From JAJNBK01 sp035642715 (GTDB taxonomy: Archaea; Thermoproteota; Nitrososphaeria; Nitrososphaerales; Nitrososphaeraceae): DNA of 64,000 bases. How positions within the stretch are numbered: the first letter of the stretch is position 1; each line of letters opens with the position of its first letter. This document shows, one piece after another, positions 37,158 through 45,616 of this stretch. The DNA lies in assembly GCA_035642715.1 (NCBI GenBank), contig DASQRW010000113.1:1-64000 (forward strand). Reading direction: 5' to 3'. The notes beneath the pieces were generated by a model. That model worked only from the letters and a program-made list of their open reading frames with translations, made no database searches and was not told the DNA's origin. The position numbers and the translations under genes were made by a program.

Positions 37158-37787
37158 TTAATATTCGAGAAATTTCTGAACGTCACCTTTTTCATAGACC
37201 AATGAGAGCCAGTCGACTATTCCGATCTCATGTTTTAGTTTCTTTTGTAATAATAAAATTATTTCTTCGGCACACTGTTGGGGCATCTTTCCAGTTGCAT
37301 CAATTTCTGCAATTTTATTTTTTCCAAAGGTTTTTAATGCATCGTAAAATGAAACACCTAGGATTTCACTTGCTACATTCTCTCTAATCTTCTCAGTTGT
37401 GTATCCTCTGTCTTCAAAAGTTTTTATTAGTTCATAGGGTGAACGCCGCATAACTATAACAAGATCGATTCTATCTGGTTTTAACACATAAGGTACAAGA
37501 TGTCCAATAATTACTAAGTCTTCTCGTTTTTTTAATTCTTCTGTAATCAACTTGAATGTCTTTTTTATATCAACTTCTATTCCATATCTATTGTCATTTA
37601 GTATGAAAGCATCATTATCGATTATGACCTTGTTGATATCAATTATTTTAACCCCTCCTAACTTCTCAGATACAAATTTTACACTTGTATGCTTTCCCAC
37701 TCCTGGATTACCTGTAATGGCAAGTTTGATTTGACTTTTCAAGTGCTCTTCCCATCGATGCTCTACCAAGATTCCTTTATATTTCAA
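37158..37787 (-). CDS. Fap7/AK6-type adenylate kinase-like NTPase
   Basis: A 209-residue P-loop protein of the Fap7 (AK6) family, which assists the last steps of small ribosomal subunit maturation and has weak adenylate kinase activity. AITGNPGVGKHTS is the Walker A motif, DLVIIGHLVPYVL matches the family's EGH-L core, and RGYTTEKIRENVASEILG is the distinctive lid segment. The frame starts at TTG 37787. Another TTG at 37742 (LKSQIKLAITG) would give the usual short N-terminus and is a serious alternative. ATG codons are lacking. Confidence 0.82.
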   Translation of the reverse strand: MKYKGILVEHRWEEHLKSQIKLAITGNPGVGKHTSVKFVSEKLGGVKIIDINKVIIDNDAFILNDNRYGIEVDIKKTFKLITEELKKREDLVIIGHLVPYVLKPDRIDLVIVMRRSPYELIKTFEDRGYTTEKIRENVASEILGVSFYDALKTFGKNKIAEIDATGKMPQQCAEEIILLLQKKLKHEIGIVDWLSLVYEKGDVQKFLEY

Positions 37788-38166
37788 TTAACAATTAAAT
37801 ATTTTGTTAACTTATTGAGTCTGTAATTATGTCATTTCCATAGTCAAATAATAAGGGTGACCAACTTACTATATAAATCAGTCAACTGTTGTTCTAATGC
37901 TTCTTCAGCATACTCAGACATAAGATGGCGTTGACTGGTTGACTTTAATGAGGTATATGTCAAAGCAATAAACTTAGATTTCTATGATGATCGTAAGATG
38001 AATCTAATAATTGTAAATAGACATATGTCTATTTACTCTTTTATCAAACTCTTATTTTTAAAAGTAGTTTATATATTCACTTGAAAATACTATTCCAAAA
38101 ACCATTTAAAAATTTAAAAAAGGAAAGTAGTATTTGTATTTGGAGCTCTTCTAGTGGAGAGGTTGT
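37788..38166. other. Intergenic region
   Basis: AT-rich. A 22-residue minus-strand frame starting at 37921 (MSEYAEEALEQQLTDLYSKL) is present, but it is too short to support as a gene. Confidence 0.45.
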
Positions 38167-38460
38167 TTAACCTTCTTCCCAGCCTTTTGAGAATACACCA
38201 TTCTTGTGCAGTGGCACTGGTTGTCCTGCAGTATATTCCATTGGCCTCATCCAGAATATTGCATGAGTTGGACATACTCCTATACATGCACCATCTGAAA
38301 TACATCGTTCTGGGTAGAAGACAAACGCCTTACCTCTCTTCCATCCTTCTACAGGTTTTACTCTAAGAACATCTGGACCGAGAGCAGTGCAAATCTCTAC
38401 ACAGAGAGCGCATCCAATACATCTTTGTTCATCAACGTCTGGAATTATTGCAATTGGCAT
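38167..38460 (-). CDS. Dicluster ferredoxin with an Asp in one cluster motif
   Basis: A 97-residue ferredoxin with two cluster-binding motifs. The first is standard, C14-x2-C17-x2-C20-x3-C24. The second reads C53-x2-D56-x2-C59-x3-C63-P, with Asp56 where the second cysteine would be. That pattern is known from ferredoxins whose cluster is a [3Fe-4S] or an Asp-ligated [4Fe-4S]. It is a likely electron carrier for 2-oxoacid oxidoreductases or similar. A TATA-like tttaaatag sits about 30 nt before the ATG. The C-terminal 25 residues extend past the second motif. Confidence 0.9.
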   Translation of the reverse strand: MPIAIIPDVDEQRCIGCALCVEICTALGPDVLRVKPVEGWKRGKAFVFYPERCISDGACIGVCPTHAIFWMRPMEYTAGQPVPLHKNGVFSKGWEEG

Positions 38461-38787
38461 CTATTAATTCACTGTAGCTGCTTACGTTCGAAACTATTTA
38501 AACCCTATGCCAATAACAAAACAGTGTTATAATTACACTGCTGTTAAACTCATCCCAATTTATTTCTTCATGTTAAAAATAAAGATGGTCAAATTACATC
38601 AGTTATCATGAAGTATGTCATATCAGAGCTGGATATGTATTAAGATTAGCCTATGGAAACATCATATTCTATCCGCAGGATCTATGGGAAGAGTTAAGTA
38701 TTATTCTCAACTCAAGCAATTTCCTTGTATTCAAAGTAAAATAATACAAACTGGCCTATTTTTAACTTAAATTTAACACTAACAATC
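38461..38787. other. Intergenic region between divergent genes
   Basis: Holds the ferredoxin promoter (TATA-like tttaaatag near 38490). No other element is recognised. Confidence 0.5.
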
Positions 38788-39072
38788 ATGACAACCATTC
38801 AACTAAATAAAAAGTCGAAAGAGTATGTATACCACTCAGTTTACTCCATCATAAAAAATTGTAATGGTAAAGCCACTAGGAGACGGATTGAAAAGGAGAT
38901 TGATATTAGTAGCAAGTATGAATTGCAATATGCTATACTACGTTTGATAAAAGAAGGCAAAATTAAAAGAATTAGAGGATTTGGAGTAAACAGAATCGAA
39001 TATTATTACCAAGATATGGTGTCAAATAATTGCACGAACAACACGGAAATTATCAGAGAATCTAAATTATAA
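38788..39072 (+). CDS. Small winged-helix-like DNA-binding protein
   Basis: A 94-residue protein whose middle, GKATRRRIEKEIDISSKYELQYAILRLIKEGKIKRIRGFG, reads as helix, turn, recognition helix and wing. (Key points: ATRRRIEKE, then LQYAILRLI, then KIKRIRG.) This is the layout of archaeal winged-helix regulators. The last 20 residues are polar. It has no obvious effector domain, so it may be a compact regulator or chromatin-like protein. It stands alone. Confidence 0.6.
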   Translation: MTTIQLNKKSKEYVYHSVYSIIKNCNGKATRRRIEKEIDISSKYELQYAILRLIKEGKIKRIRGFGVNRIEYYYQDMVSNNCTNNTEIIRESKL

Positions 39073-39375
39073 CAGCATAACACTAATATTCATTTCAACT
39101 TCTATTGTAGAATGATGAACTTCAATACTTTTCTACAGGATGTGTCAGGCCACTTGGTATAATATATTGTAGTAATAATTATCATCTGATACTATGATTA
39201 CTATCTAAATATTCTGAAGATATGTCTGGTGGATAAACAACTAAATTATTTGAAATCAAAAAGACGAGGCTAATTAGCAAGAAACTAACATGATGATCTA
39301 TTAGAAGTATGCTATTAAAATAAATTTGATTAAAAGTATTTTTCATCCATATTAACGCGTGCCTGTTAATTATTT
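39073..39375. other. Intergenic region
   Basis: AT-rich DNA with no recognised feature. Confidence 0.5.
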
Positions 39376-39585
39376 TCAGGCAGTTGATAATTTCTTCTCA
39401 AACTGTGCAATTAACTCAACCTTTTATATCACAATATGTGCAACATACCGATTGATTACAATATGGTCGCTTACCTTTAGAATCTGTGCTATCTCTGTTT
39501 GGTTGTACCCTGCAGCTAATAGGTCATAGAAACTTTTGACGTCTCCCGCTCAATAACTCCATTTTAGCTTTTGCTTACTGCTCAT
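39376..39585 (-). pseudogene. Decayed helix-turn-helix protein gene
   Basis: One minus-strand frame from ATG 39585 encodes a basic start. It then reads KSFYDLLAAGYNQTEIAQIL followed by KVSDHIVINRYVAHI, a clear helix-turn-helix of the resolvase/regulator type, and then VELIAQFEKKLSTA. The frame is cut by a TGA at 39550-39552 and a TAA at 39424-39426, with a final TGA at 39376-39378. All pieces stay in one phase, so point mutations rather than frameshifts killed it. The original function is unknown. Confidence 0.5.
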
Positions 39586-39903
39586 TCTTTTCTTCTTGTT
39601 ACCCTTCTTCTCTTTGAAGACCTATAGATAAGTAGCAGCAGCTTGAACATAAAATATTTTAGGTAATGTGCAACATAATATTAGATTGTGCATCACAAGA
39701 CATTCCATCTTCTCTTTAGCCCTTTCTTTCTTCCCTTCTCTTCTTACTCTTTTTTATTACATCCTTTGGTAATTCTTTACCTAGAAGATTTGTTGCAGGT
39801 TGATCTATCTTTAAGCTTTATTTGGAATGGAATTTGCACTAATTTTATTAAATATGATATGTATCATCACCACCAATAGCGGCCTTATCAATTCAATGCA
39901 CTT
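39586..39903. other. Intergenic region
   Basis: T-rich DNA. A short plus-strand frame at 39688 is low-complexity and not supported as a gene. Confidence 0.45.
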
Positions 39904-40737
39904 CTAGTCGAAGGTTACTTCCCACAATCGATTGTCTTTAGATATCAACATTGGAAGACTCTCCTTATAATGGAAACCACATTCATCAAGGAGTGATTCA
40001 AAATCATATGTCCCTAAACCTACTAATTCTTCTTTTTTTAACCATTCCTTTAAATCTGCAGCTATCTTGCTAGACATTTGGGGTCTTGTATATACATACC
40101 AAAAATTATGAGCAGTGCGCAATTTGGCCAGTTGTTTTTTCTTATTTTCATCAGATAATAAAGAAGGCGTATAGAATTTATTCATCAATTCACTATTAAC
40201 ATCTATCCAAGATGGCGTTCTCCATGATGCTATTTTTTCGAATCCAAATTCGTCGTACTCACAACTACCATTTATTCCGCATTGGCCTCCACTATCAAAT
40301 GTTGTTATAATACAACGTGTAGAGGTTGCAACATACTTCCGGAAATCGACTCCTGGTTCCATCCAACCTATAAAGGCAACATCAAACATCTTTTTTTCAA
40401 ACGATTCTATAGGAGTTGGATAGATAAAATCCGGCATAGGTCTTTGAAAGGCGTAGAAAATACCTCTATCCTGTTCGAGCCCTATTGCATCTGGAATAAA
40501 TTCCCTTATCTTCTCAAGAAAATCACCATATCCACAGCCTATGTCTATAAACCTAGGTTTATTGGAAATAGATTTGGAAATTGTTACTACGCGCATAACG
40601 TCGACTTTGCGGTAAGTGAAATACGATCCTGCAAAAAATGGAAAGATATAACGTTCATGATATGGTTGTGGATTATTACCCTTGAATTGCTTATAGGCAA
40701 TATACGCTTTTTGCAATTCCTCCATTTTGAATGGCAT
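39904..40737 (-). CDS. SAM-dependent methyltransferase, family uncertain
   Basis: A 277-residue class I methyltransferase. FIDIGCGYGDFLEKIREF near residue 62 is the SAM-binding motif I. AIGLEQD is the acidic post-motif and DVAFIGWMEPGVDF holds motif IV. An N-terminal region rich in Tyr and Phe (YHERYIFPFFAGSYF) and a C-terminal helical part are not of a family I recognise. Isolated gene, ATG at 40735-40737. The substrate is unknown. Confidence 0.7.
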   Translation of the reverse strand: MPFKMEELQKAYIAYKQFKGNNPQPYHERYIFPFFAGSYFTYRKVDVMRVVTISKSISNKPRFIDIGCGYGDFLEKIREFIPDAIGLEQDRGIFYAFQRPMPDFIYPTPIESFEKKMFDVAFIGWMEPGVDFRKYVATSTRCIITTFDSGGQCGINGSCEYDEFGFEKIASWRTPSWIDVNSELMNKFYTPSLLSDENKKKQLAKLRTAHNFWYVYTRPQMSSKIAADLKEWLKKEELVGLGTYDFESLLDECGFHYKESLPMLISKDNRLWEVTFD

Positions 40738-40908
40738 GTATCTCTTTTTGAGAAAACTCAGTGTTCAAACGTATTATATGTTATATGCCTTTCAATCAGG
40801 CAATATTCAAAGTTATATAAAGCAAGAATGAAAATACATGAATTAATAAATGTTAAAATAGTATGATGAACCCAAAAGGCTTATTAAGTTCCTATATAAC
40901 TTGGTCTT

Positions 40909-41133
40909 ATGGTTAGGAAATTTGAAGAATGGTGGAATACTGTACCAGCAGATTTAAAGCAGAAAGCTCGTCAGGGAGATGAGCAAAACAAGCCGTTGTT
41001 AAACCAAATTAACTATGTACTTTTACACCTTCATTTAGCGGGCAAGCATGATGTTAAGCCATCCCACGACGAGCTTAAGGACTGGCTTCATAGCGGTCAA
41101 GTAGATGTACTTAGGATGACGGCGAAAAAATAA
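40909..41133 (+). CDS. Hypothetical small helical protein
   Basis: A 74-residue soluble protein beginning MVRKFEEWWNTVPADLKQKA. It is mainly helical, with a conserved-looking middle LLNQINYVLLHLHLAGKHDV and an end DELKDWLHSGQVDVLRMTAKK. I do not recognise a family. The coherent amphipathic helices and the normal codon use support a real gene. No operon partner is present. Confidence 0.6.
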   Translation: MVRKFEEWWNTVPADLKQKARQGDEQNKPLLNQINYVLLHLHLAGKHDVKPSHDELKDWLHSGQVDVLRMTAKK

Positions 41134-42233
41134 AACAAAGCTTTCTCATGAAGTAATTACCGTTTATTTTATTTTTATATTATTTTCTCTCAAAGAAATT
41201 CTTAATTAACGTTATATGTCATTCATACATTATGAATTCTAAGGCTTTAATATGTAGTCTAGTTATTAGTTTTTCTTTTTTTATATATATATTACCTTCA
41301 AATATTTTAGTATAATCCTTTGAAGAATCTCTATTCCTATATAAACAAGCGTTTCTTTACAACATGGACAATGATTCTATTATGAAAGAAATGTTCTGTA
41401 TCAATTAATGAAATCTTATCCTATCTATCACGTTAGAAAAGATGTGTTTTTAATCAAGATACATAAGTTATATTCAATCTTGGTAGAAGTAGAGGAGTCA
41501 AAACAGGGGAGTAGCAACAAACATGGTAGTACCCTGGTACGCTTTTGTCCTTAAGACTTATCACGTACTTCTATCCTCTACTATTGCTACAATAAGTGAG
41601 GTAATAATTAAATAATTTTTAGAATAAATCTCTAATGTTTTTAACTTATTTTGTTTATATTATGGTATAATAAATAAACTAATCATTTATCTTCTAGTTT
41701 TTTTAACCTTATGATTATGTAAACTATCAGTTAATAAATGGCAATAATAATTATGCCATATGAACATTATTATGTTTGTTTTGTCTCGAGCTTTAATCGT
41801 TTATTTCTAGATCTGTTATTCGATACATTAGAATGTGATCCATATCTAATTTCTATTAATTGGGAATAACTACGATAATATCAAATCATATGTATGGAGA
41901 ATTGCACAGTCCGTTTTGCAATCTCCAAAAATTACATTTTGGAAGGTAAGCAAGTGATAATAACTGCAAACTTACTTCCCTAATCTTTGATTTTATTTTC
42001 ACGGTGTGAATTGAATATGACTTTTGAAAATCTATAAAGATATTAGAAAATTATTACAAGCCTCCGGACATTCACAAATTAGACTGGCAGGATTAACTTT
42101 TCATAATCCTCTTATTTTAATAGTTATTTCTAAATTATAATTAAATTAAATCATAATGCTAAATAAATACCACGTAAGATGTCAACTTAAACTGACCTAA
42201 TTACAAAAATAAAATATTTATATATATGCGGAA
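41134..42233. other. 1.1-kb gene-free region with a possible structured element
   Basis: No supported frame. At 41483-41590 two distant segments can pair (TAGAGGA at 41489-41495 with TCCTCTA at 41574-41580, GTAG with CTAC outside) around a small hairpin (GTACC-GGTAC near 41528-41539). A TATA-like run lies at 42214-42225 before the next gene. Confidence 0.4.
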
Positions 42234-42683
42234 GTGACATCAGTAAACAATAATACAATCAAAACTTCTATCAGACAAATGACACCTGACCAGACTGCAG
42301 AATCTATAAGAAATATTGCCAAAGGTATTCGTGAAACATCTGCTAAAATAAGAGAGACGATAAAAACACTTCACCACAGCGGCGCAATTGACGAATTTAC
42401 ACAAGCAATTCATGAAGCTGTCCTGGCAACACGTGATACTGCAAAAGAGATTAATGTAACATCTAAGGATTTGAAAAAACGTGGCATAATAAAGGATACA
42501 GCAAATGTCATGGAAGAAACGACAATGGTAGCACGTAAGACATTACAGGTAGCAAAAGATACAACTTACGATGTAGGTGAGGTGGCTCCTAAGTCGACGG
42601 AGAAACTACAGAAAGGTTCTGAACCAGTAAAGCAAGAAATAAGGAAGAGAACATCCAAAACAAAAAATAAACGACAAGAATAA
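42234..42683 (+). CDS. Hypothetical amphipathic-helical protein
   Basis: A 149-residue protein made almost wholly of charged helices with repeating Thr/Lys/Glu (for example IRNIAKGIRETSAKIRETIK and VARKTLQVAKDTTYDVGE), ending in a very basic tail. It resembles apolipoprotein- or LEA-like stress proteins in composition, but I recognise no family. The start is GTG at 42234. The ATG at 42279 (MTPDQTAES) is a strong alternative, since a TATA-like run ends only about 10 nt before the GTG. Monocistronic. Confidence 0.6.
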   Translation: MTSVNNNTIKTSIRQMTPDQTAESIRNIAKGIRETSAKIRETIKTLHHSGAIDEFTQAIHEAVLATRDTAKEINVTSKDLKKRGIIKDTANVMEETTMVARKTLQVAKDTTYDVGEVAPKSTEKLQKGSEPVKQEIRKRTSKTKNKRQE

Positions 42684-42897
42684 ACATTTAAAAAATTCTA
42701 TTATGCTGAATGCATTATTATTTAGCATTTTTCCTATGACAAACTCAAATTCTAATACTAAGAAACAACTAAAAGCTTCTTACCAGGAGGGATAAAAATG
42801 GTTATAATAAGAATAGATTGTGAAATTTATTAGGAGCCAATAAACTGTTGAGTTTATACGGGATAACTAAAAAAACAACCAGACCAATGAAATAATC

Positions 42898-43344
42898 GTG
42901 AGTTCTGTCAGTGAAATAATGTCAGAAAAAGAAGTTGTTACAATTGCCTCTGGATTAGGTAAAACTGCGCAGGATATTGCAAATCTTATGACAAAGAAGA
43001 AAGTTGGTTCTGTAATTGTAGTAGATAAAAAAAGTCAACCTCTTGGAATTATTACAGAACGCGATTTGGTAAAGCGGGTATGCTTGAAGAATATTCCCGC
43101 AGGCAGAATTGAAGTAGAAGAAATTATGTCATCTCCACTCATAACAATAATGTCGTACGATTCTGTAGACATGGCTTCAAGAATAATGACAAAGAACAAA
43201 ATCAAGCGACTTGTAGTTTTAGAAGAAGATAATAGGATTACAGGATTACTAAGCGTAACTGATATTACAAGGAATTTAGCCAAGATCTTGCTTGACGACT
43301 ATAAACGCTACCGATCATTAAGTTTTGCAGTGGATTTATCCTGA
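42898..43344 (+). CDS. CBS-domain pair protein
   Basis: A 148-residue protein consisting only of two CBS domains, a module that binds adenosine nucleotides and acts as a regulator. The first runs from VSEIMSEKEVVTI to GIITERDLVKRV; the second from VEEIMSSPLITI to GLLSVTDITRNL. The start is GTG at 42898. A later ATG at 42919 would cut into the first domain. No partner enzyme is adjacent. It could be an energy sensor. Confidence 0.88.
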   Translation: MSSVSEIMSEKEVVTIASGLGKTAQDIANLMTKKKVGSVIVVDKKSQPLGIITERDLVKRVCLKNIPAGRIEVEEIMSSPLITIMSYDSVDMASRIMTKNKIKRLVVLEEDNRITGLLSVTDITRNLAKILLDDYKRYRSLSFAVDLS

Positions 43345-43847
43345 AGTCATACAAAGAGGCTAAATTTGAATAGGCACCTTCTAGTCATACAAATGTTTTG
43401 ACTACTACTGTATATTTTATATTTTTACCTTCAAAATTGAAAGTATATATCATACTATAACTTTTGTTATCTGAATTCCAATCTTTATTCGACACTTTTG
43501 GGTTTGAAGCCAACATATCTTCACACTCCTTCAATTATTCTGATACTGTAATTACGTTCTATGATTTGTTTCTATATGTGGCGTTTCATCGTTATTACTG
43601 GCTCTTGCTTTCTTATCTTTCCCAATTTCTTTATCCAGCAATCCCGATGATATAAAAAATTATCTGGATTAATTAGGACAAGCACATATCTCTCCCAAAA
43701 TACAATATTTTATAGTTATTTACAGATAAAATATGTAGCACAAATCTACCATTTCTGCGTAAAACGTATGGCCAAATATTGCCTTTTTATGAAGAACTGA
43801 TTTATTTTAACCTTACTTAATTATAACGGAGATGCAGAGATAGCAAT
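43345..43847. other. Intergenic region
   Basis: AT-rich spacer before hisI. A 63-residue plus-strand frame at 43464 is not supported. Confidence 0.5.
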
Positions 43848-44189
43848 ATGAATATCAAATCAGTATCAGACATCGATTTCCCAAAAAGAAATGGATTGCT
43901 TCCTGTAGTAGTTCAAGATCAAAAGACAAAAGATATACTCATGCTTGCATATGCTAACGAAGAAGCGCTTAATAATACTATTAAAACAGGAAATGCGTGG
44001 TTCTGGAGTACATCACATAACAAGCTATGGATGAAAGGTGAAGAGTCCGGGCACATCCAACCTGTTAAAGAAATACTGGTAGATTGCGATTCTGATGCTT
44101 TGCTTTATCTAGTAGAATCACAAAATCCTGCGTGCCATACGGGTAATCGAACCTGTTTTCATAATCTTCTAGAAAAACAAAAAAATTGA
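43848..44189 (+). CDS. hisI: Phosphoribosyl-AMP cyclohydrolase
   Basis: A 113-residue HisI, the third enzyme of histidine synthesis. GLLPVVVQDQKTKDILMLAY, SHNKLWMKGEESGHIQ and VDCDSDALL with CHTGNRTCF carry the metal-binding Cys and His residues. It is the stand-alone form, not fused to HisE. No other his gene lies nearby, so the pathway is scattered. Confidence 0.95.
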   Translation: MNIKSVSDIDFPKRNGLLPVVVQDQKTKDILMLAYANEEALNNTIKTGNAWFWSTSHNKLWMKGEESGHIQPVKEILVDCDSDALLYLVESQNPACHTGNRTCFHNLLEKQKN

Positions 44190-44362
44190 AGATATTTATG
44201 AATTTTTTATATTTTTTTAGTATAAGAATATGTTAGTAGTAATTATAACAAAAAATTAATTTTAATAATTATAATATTTTTTGTTGAAAAAATATAGTAA
44301 TACTAAAATTGCACTTAGAGAAGCTTATCTATTACAATTCAAGAGAGAGGATAGTAAAAAGT

Positions 44363-45586
44363 ATGGGTAGTATACAATCATTAAAATGCAGAGAATGCAG
44401 TAAAGAATATGCTCCGCAATTTAAATATATATGTGAAGAATGTTTTGGTCCACTTGATGTTGTTTACAACTTTTCTTTCAATATAAACAGGAAGACTTTT
44501 TCGTCAAGAGATGTGAAAACATATTGGCGATATTTTGAACTGTTACCTATTGCTGATAAAAGCAATATTGTGGACTTGAGTGCTGGTTTCACTCCTTTAC
44601 AAAAAGCAGGCGGGCTTGCTAAACAAATAGGAGAACTAAAAAACTTATTTATCAAAAATGATTCTGTAAATCCGACATTTTCATTTAAGGATAGGCCCGC
44701 TGGCGTAGCTGTCTCGAGAGCCAAAGAGACCAAATTAAAAGCGGTAGGTTGTGCGTCTACAGGGAATTTAGCTTCTGCAACTGCAGCACATGCTGCAAAA
44801 GCAGAACTACCCTGTTATATTTTCTGCCCTTCAGACATTGAAAAGGTAAAGATAGCCCAAGCGCTATCATACGGCGCTGAATTTGTAGCAGTAGATGGAA
44901 CGTATGATGATGCAAACAGAGTTGCATCTGTAATAGGCGACTCTAAAGGCATTGGTGTAGTCAATATCAATATGCGACCATATTATGTTGAAGGTTCAAA
45001 GACACTTGCCTATGAGGTAGTGGAGCAGCTAAATTGGGAGGTTCCTGACAATCTAATAATTCCAGTTGGAAGTGGAGCAATGTTAAATGCAATCTGCAAA
45101 GGATTTGAAGAGCTGCATGAGCTTGGTCTAGTTGATAGTCTAGAAAACCTAAAGATAACAGCTGCACAGCCCCATGGATGTGCTCCAGTGGTCGATGCAT
45201 TTAAGAAAAAAATTGAAGTCGTTCCTGTAGAAAGACCTAAAACAATTGCAAAAAGTCTTGCAATAGGTGACCCCGGTGATGGACGATACGTCCTAAAAAG
45301 ATTGAGCCAATATAATGGATTTGCAGAAGAAGCAACAGACGAAGAAATTGTCGATGGAATACTAATGCTTGCTAAAACAGAAGGCATATTTACTGAGCCT
45401 GCAGGTGGCGTATCTGTAGCGGTACTTCGAAAGCTAGTTGAAGAAGGTAAAATAGACAAAGATGAAAAAGTAGTTTGCTATGTCACGGGCAATGGACTTA
45501 AGGCTACAGAGTCAATTATAGATGTACTTCCGAAATTCCATACTGTAAAACCAGACGTACAAATAGTTTCAGCAATGATTAGATGA
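44363..45586 (+). CDS. thrC: Threonine synthase
   Basis: A 407-residue PLP enzyme converting O-phosphohomoserine to threonine. An N-terminal zinc-ribbon-like CRECSKEYAPQFKYICEEC opens the protein. NPTFSFKDRPAGVAVSRA holds the PLP lysine. GCASTGNLASATAAHAA binds the phosphate, and YVTGNGLKA is near the C-terminus. The frame runs on to TTG 44309, but ATG 44363 (MGSIQSLKC) gives the expected N-terminus. The E1-like fusion gene follows after 30 nt, so the two are probably one operon. Confidence 0.93.
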   Translation: MGSIQSLKCRECSKEYAPQFKYICEECFGPLDVVYNFSFNINRKTFSSRDVKTYWRYFELLPIADKSNIVDLSAGFTPLQKAGGLAKQIGELKNLFIKNDSVNPTFSFKDRPAGVAVSRAKETKLKAVGCASTGNLASATAAHAAKAELPCYIFCPSDIEKVKIAQALSYGAEFVAVDGTYDDANRVASVIGDSKGIGVVNINMRPYYVEGSKTLAYEVVEQLNWEVPDNLIIPVGSGAMLNAICKGFEELHELGLVDSLENLKITAAQPHGCAPVVDAFKKKIEVVPVERPKTIAKSLAIGDPGDGRYVLKRLSQYNGFAEEATDEEIVDGILMLAKTEGIFTEPAGGVSVAVLRKLVEEGKIDKDEKVVCYVTGNGLKATESIIDVLPKFHTVKPDVQIVSAMIR

Positions 45587-45616
45587 TCATGTGTAAAAAA
45601 GGTGATAACACAAGAA

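Noticed and set aside
37856..37921. 22-residue minus-strand frame MSEYAEEALEQQLTDLYSKL...
   Set aside because: It looks protein-like at first but ends quickly; there is no Shine-Dalgarno site and no partner, unlike the coupled peptide at 54.9 kb.
43464..43655. 63-residue plus-strand frame with aromatic-rich composition
   Set aside because: Low-complexity, T-rich DNA, no promoter or family support.
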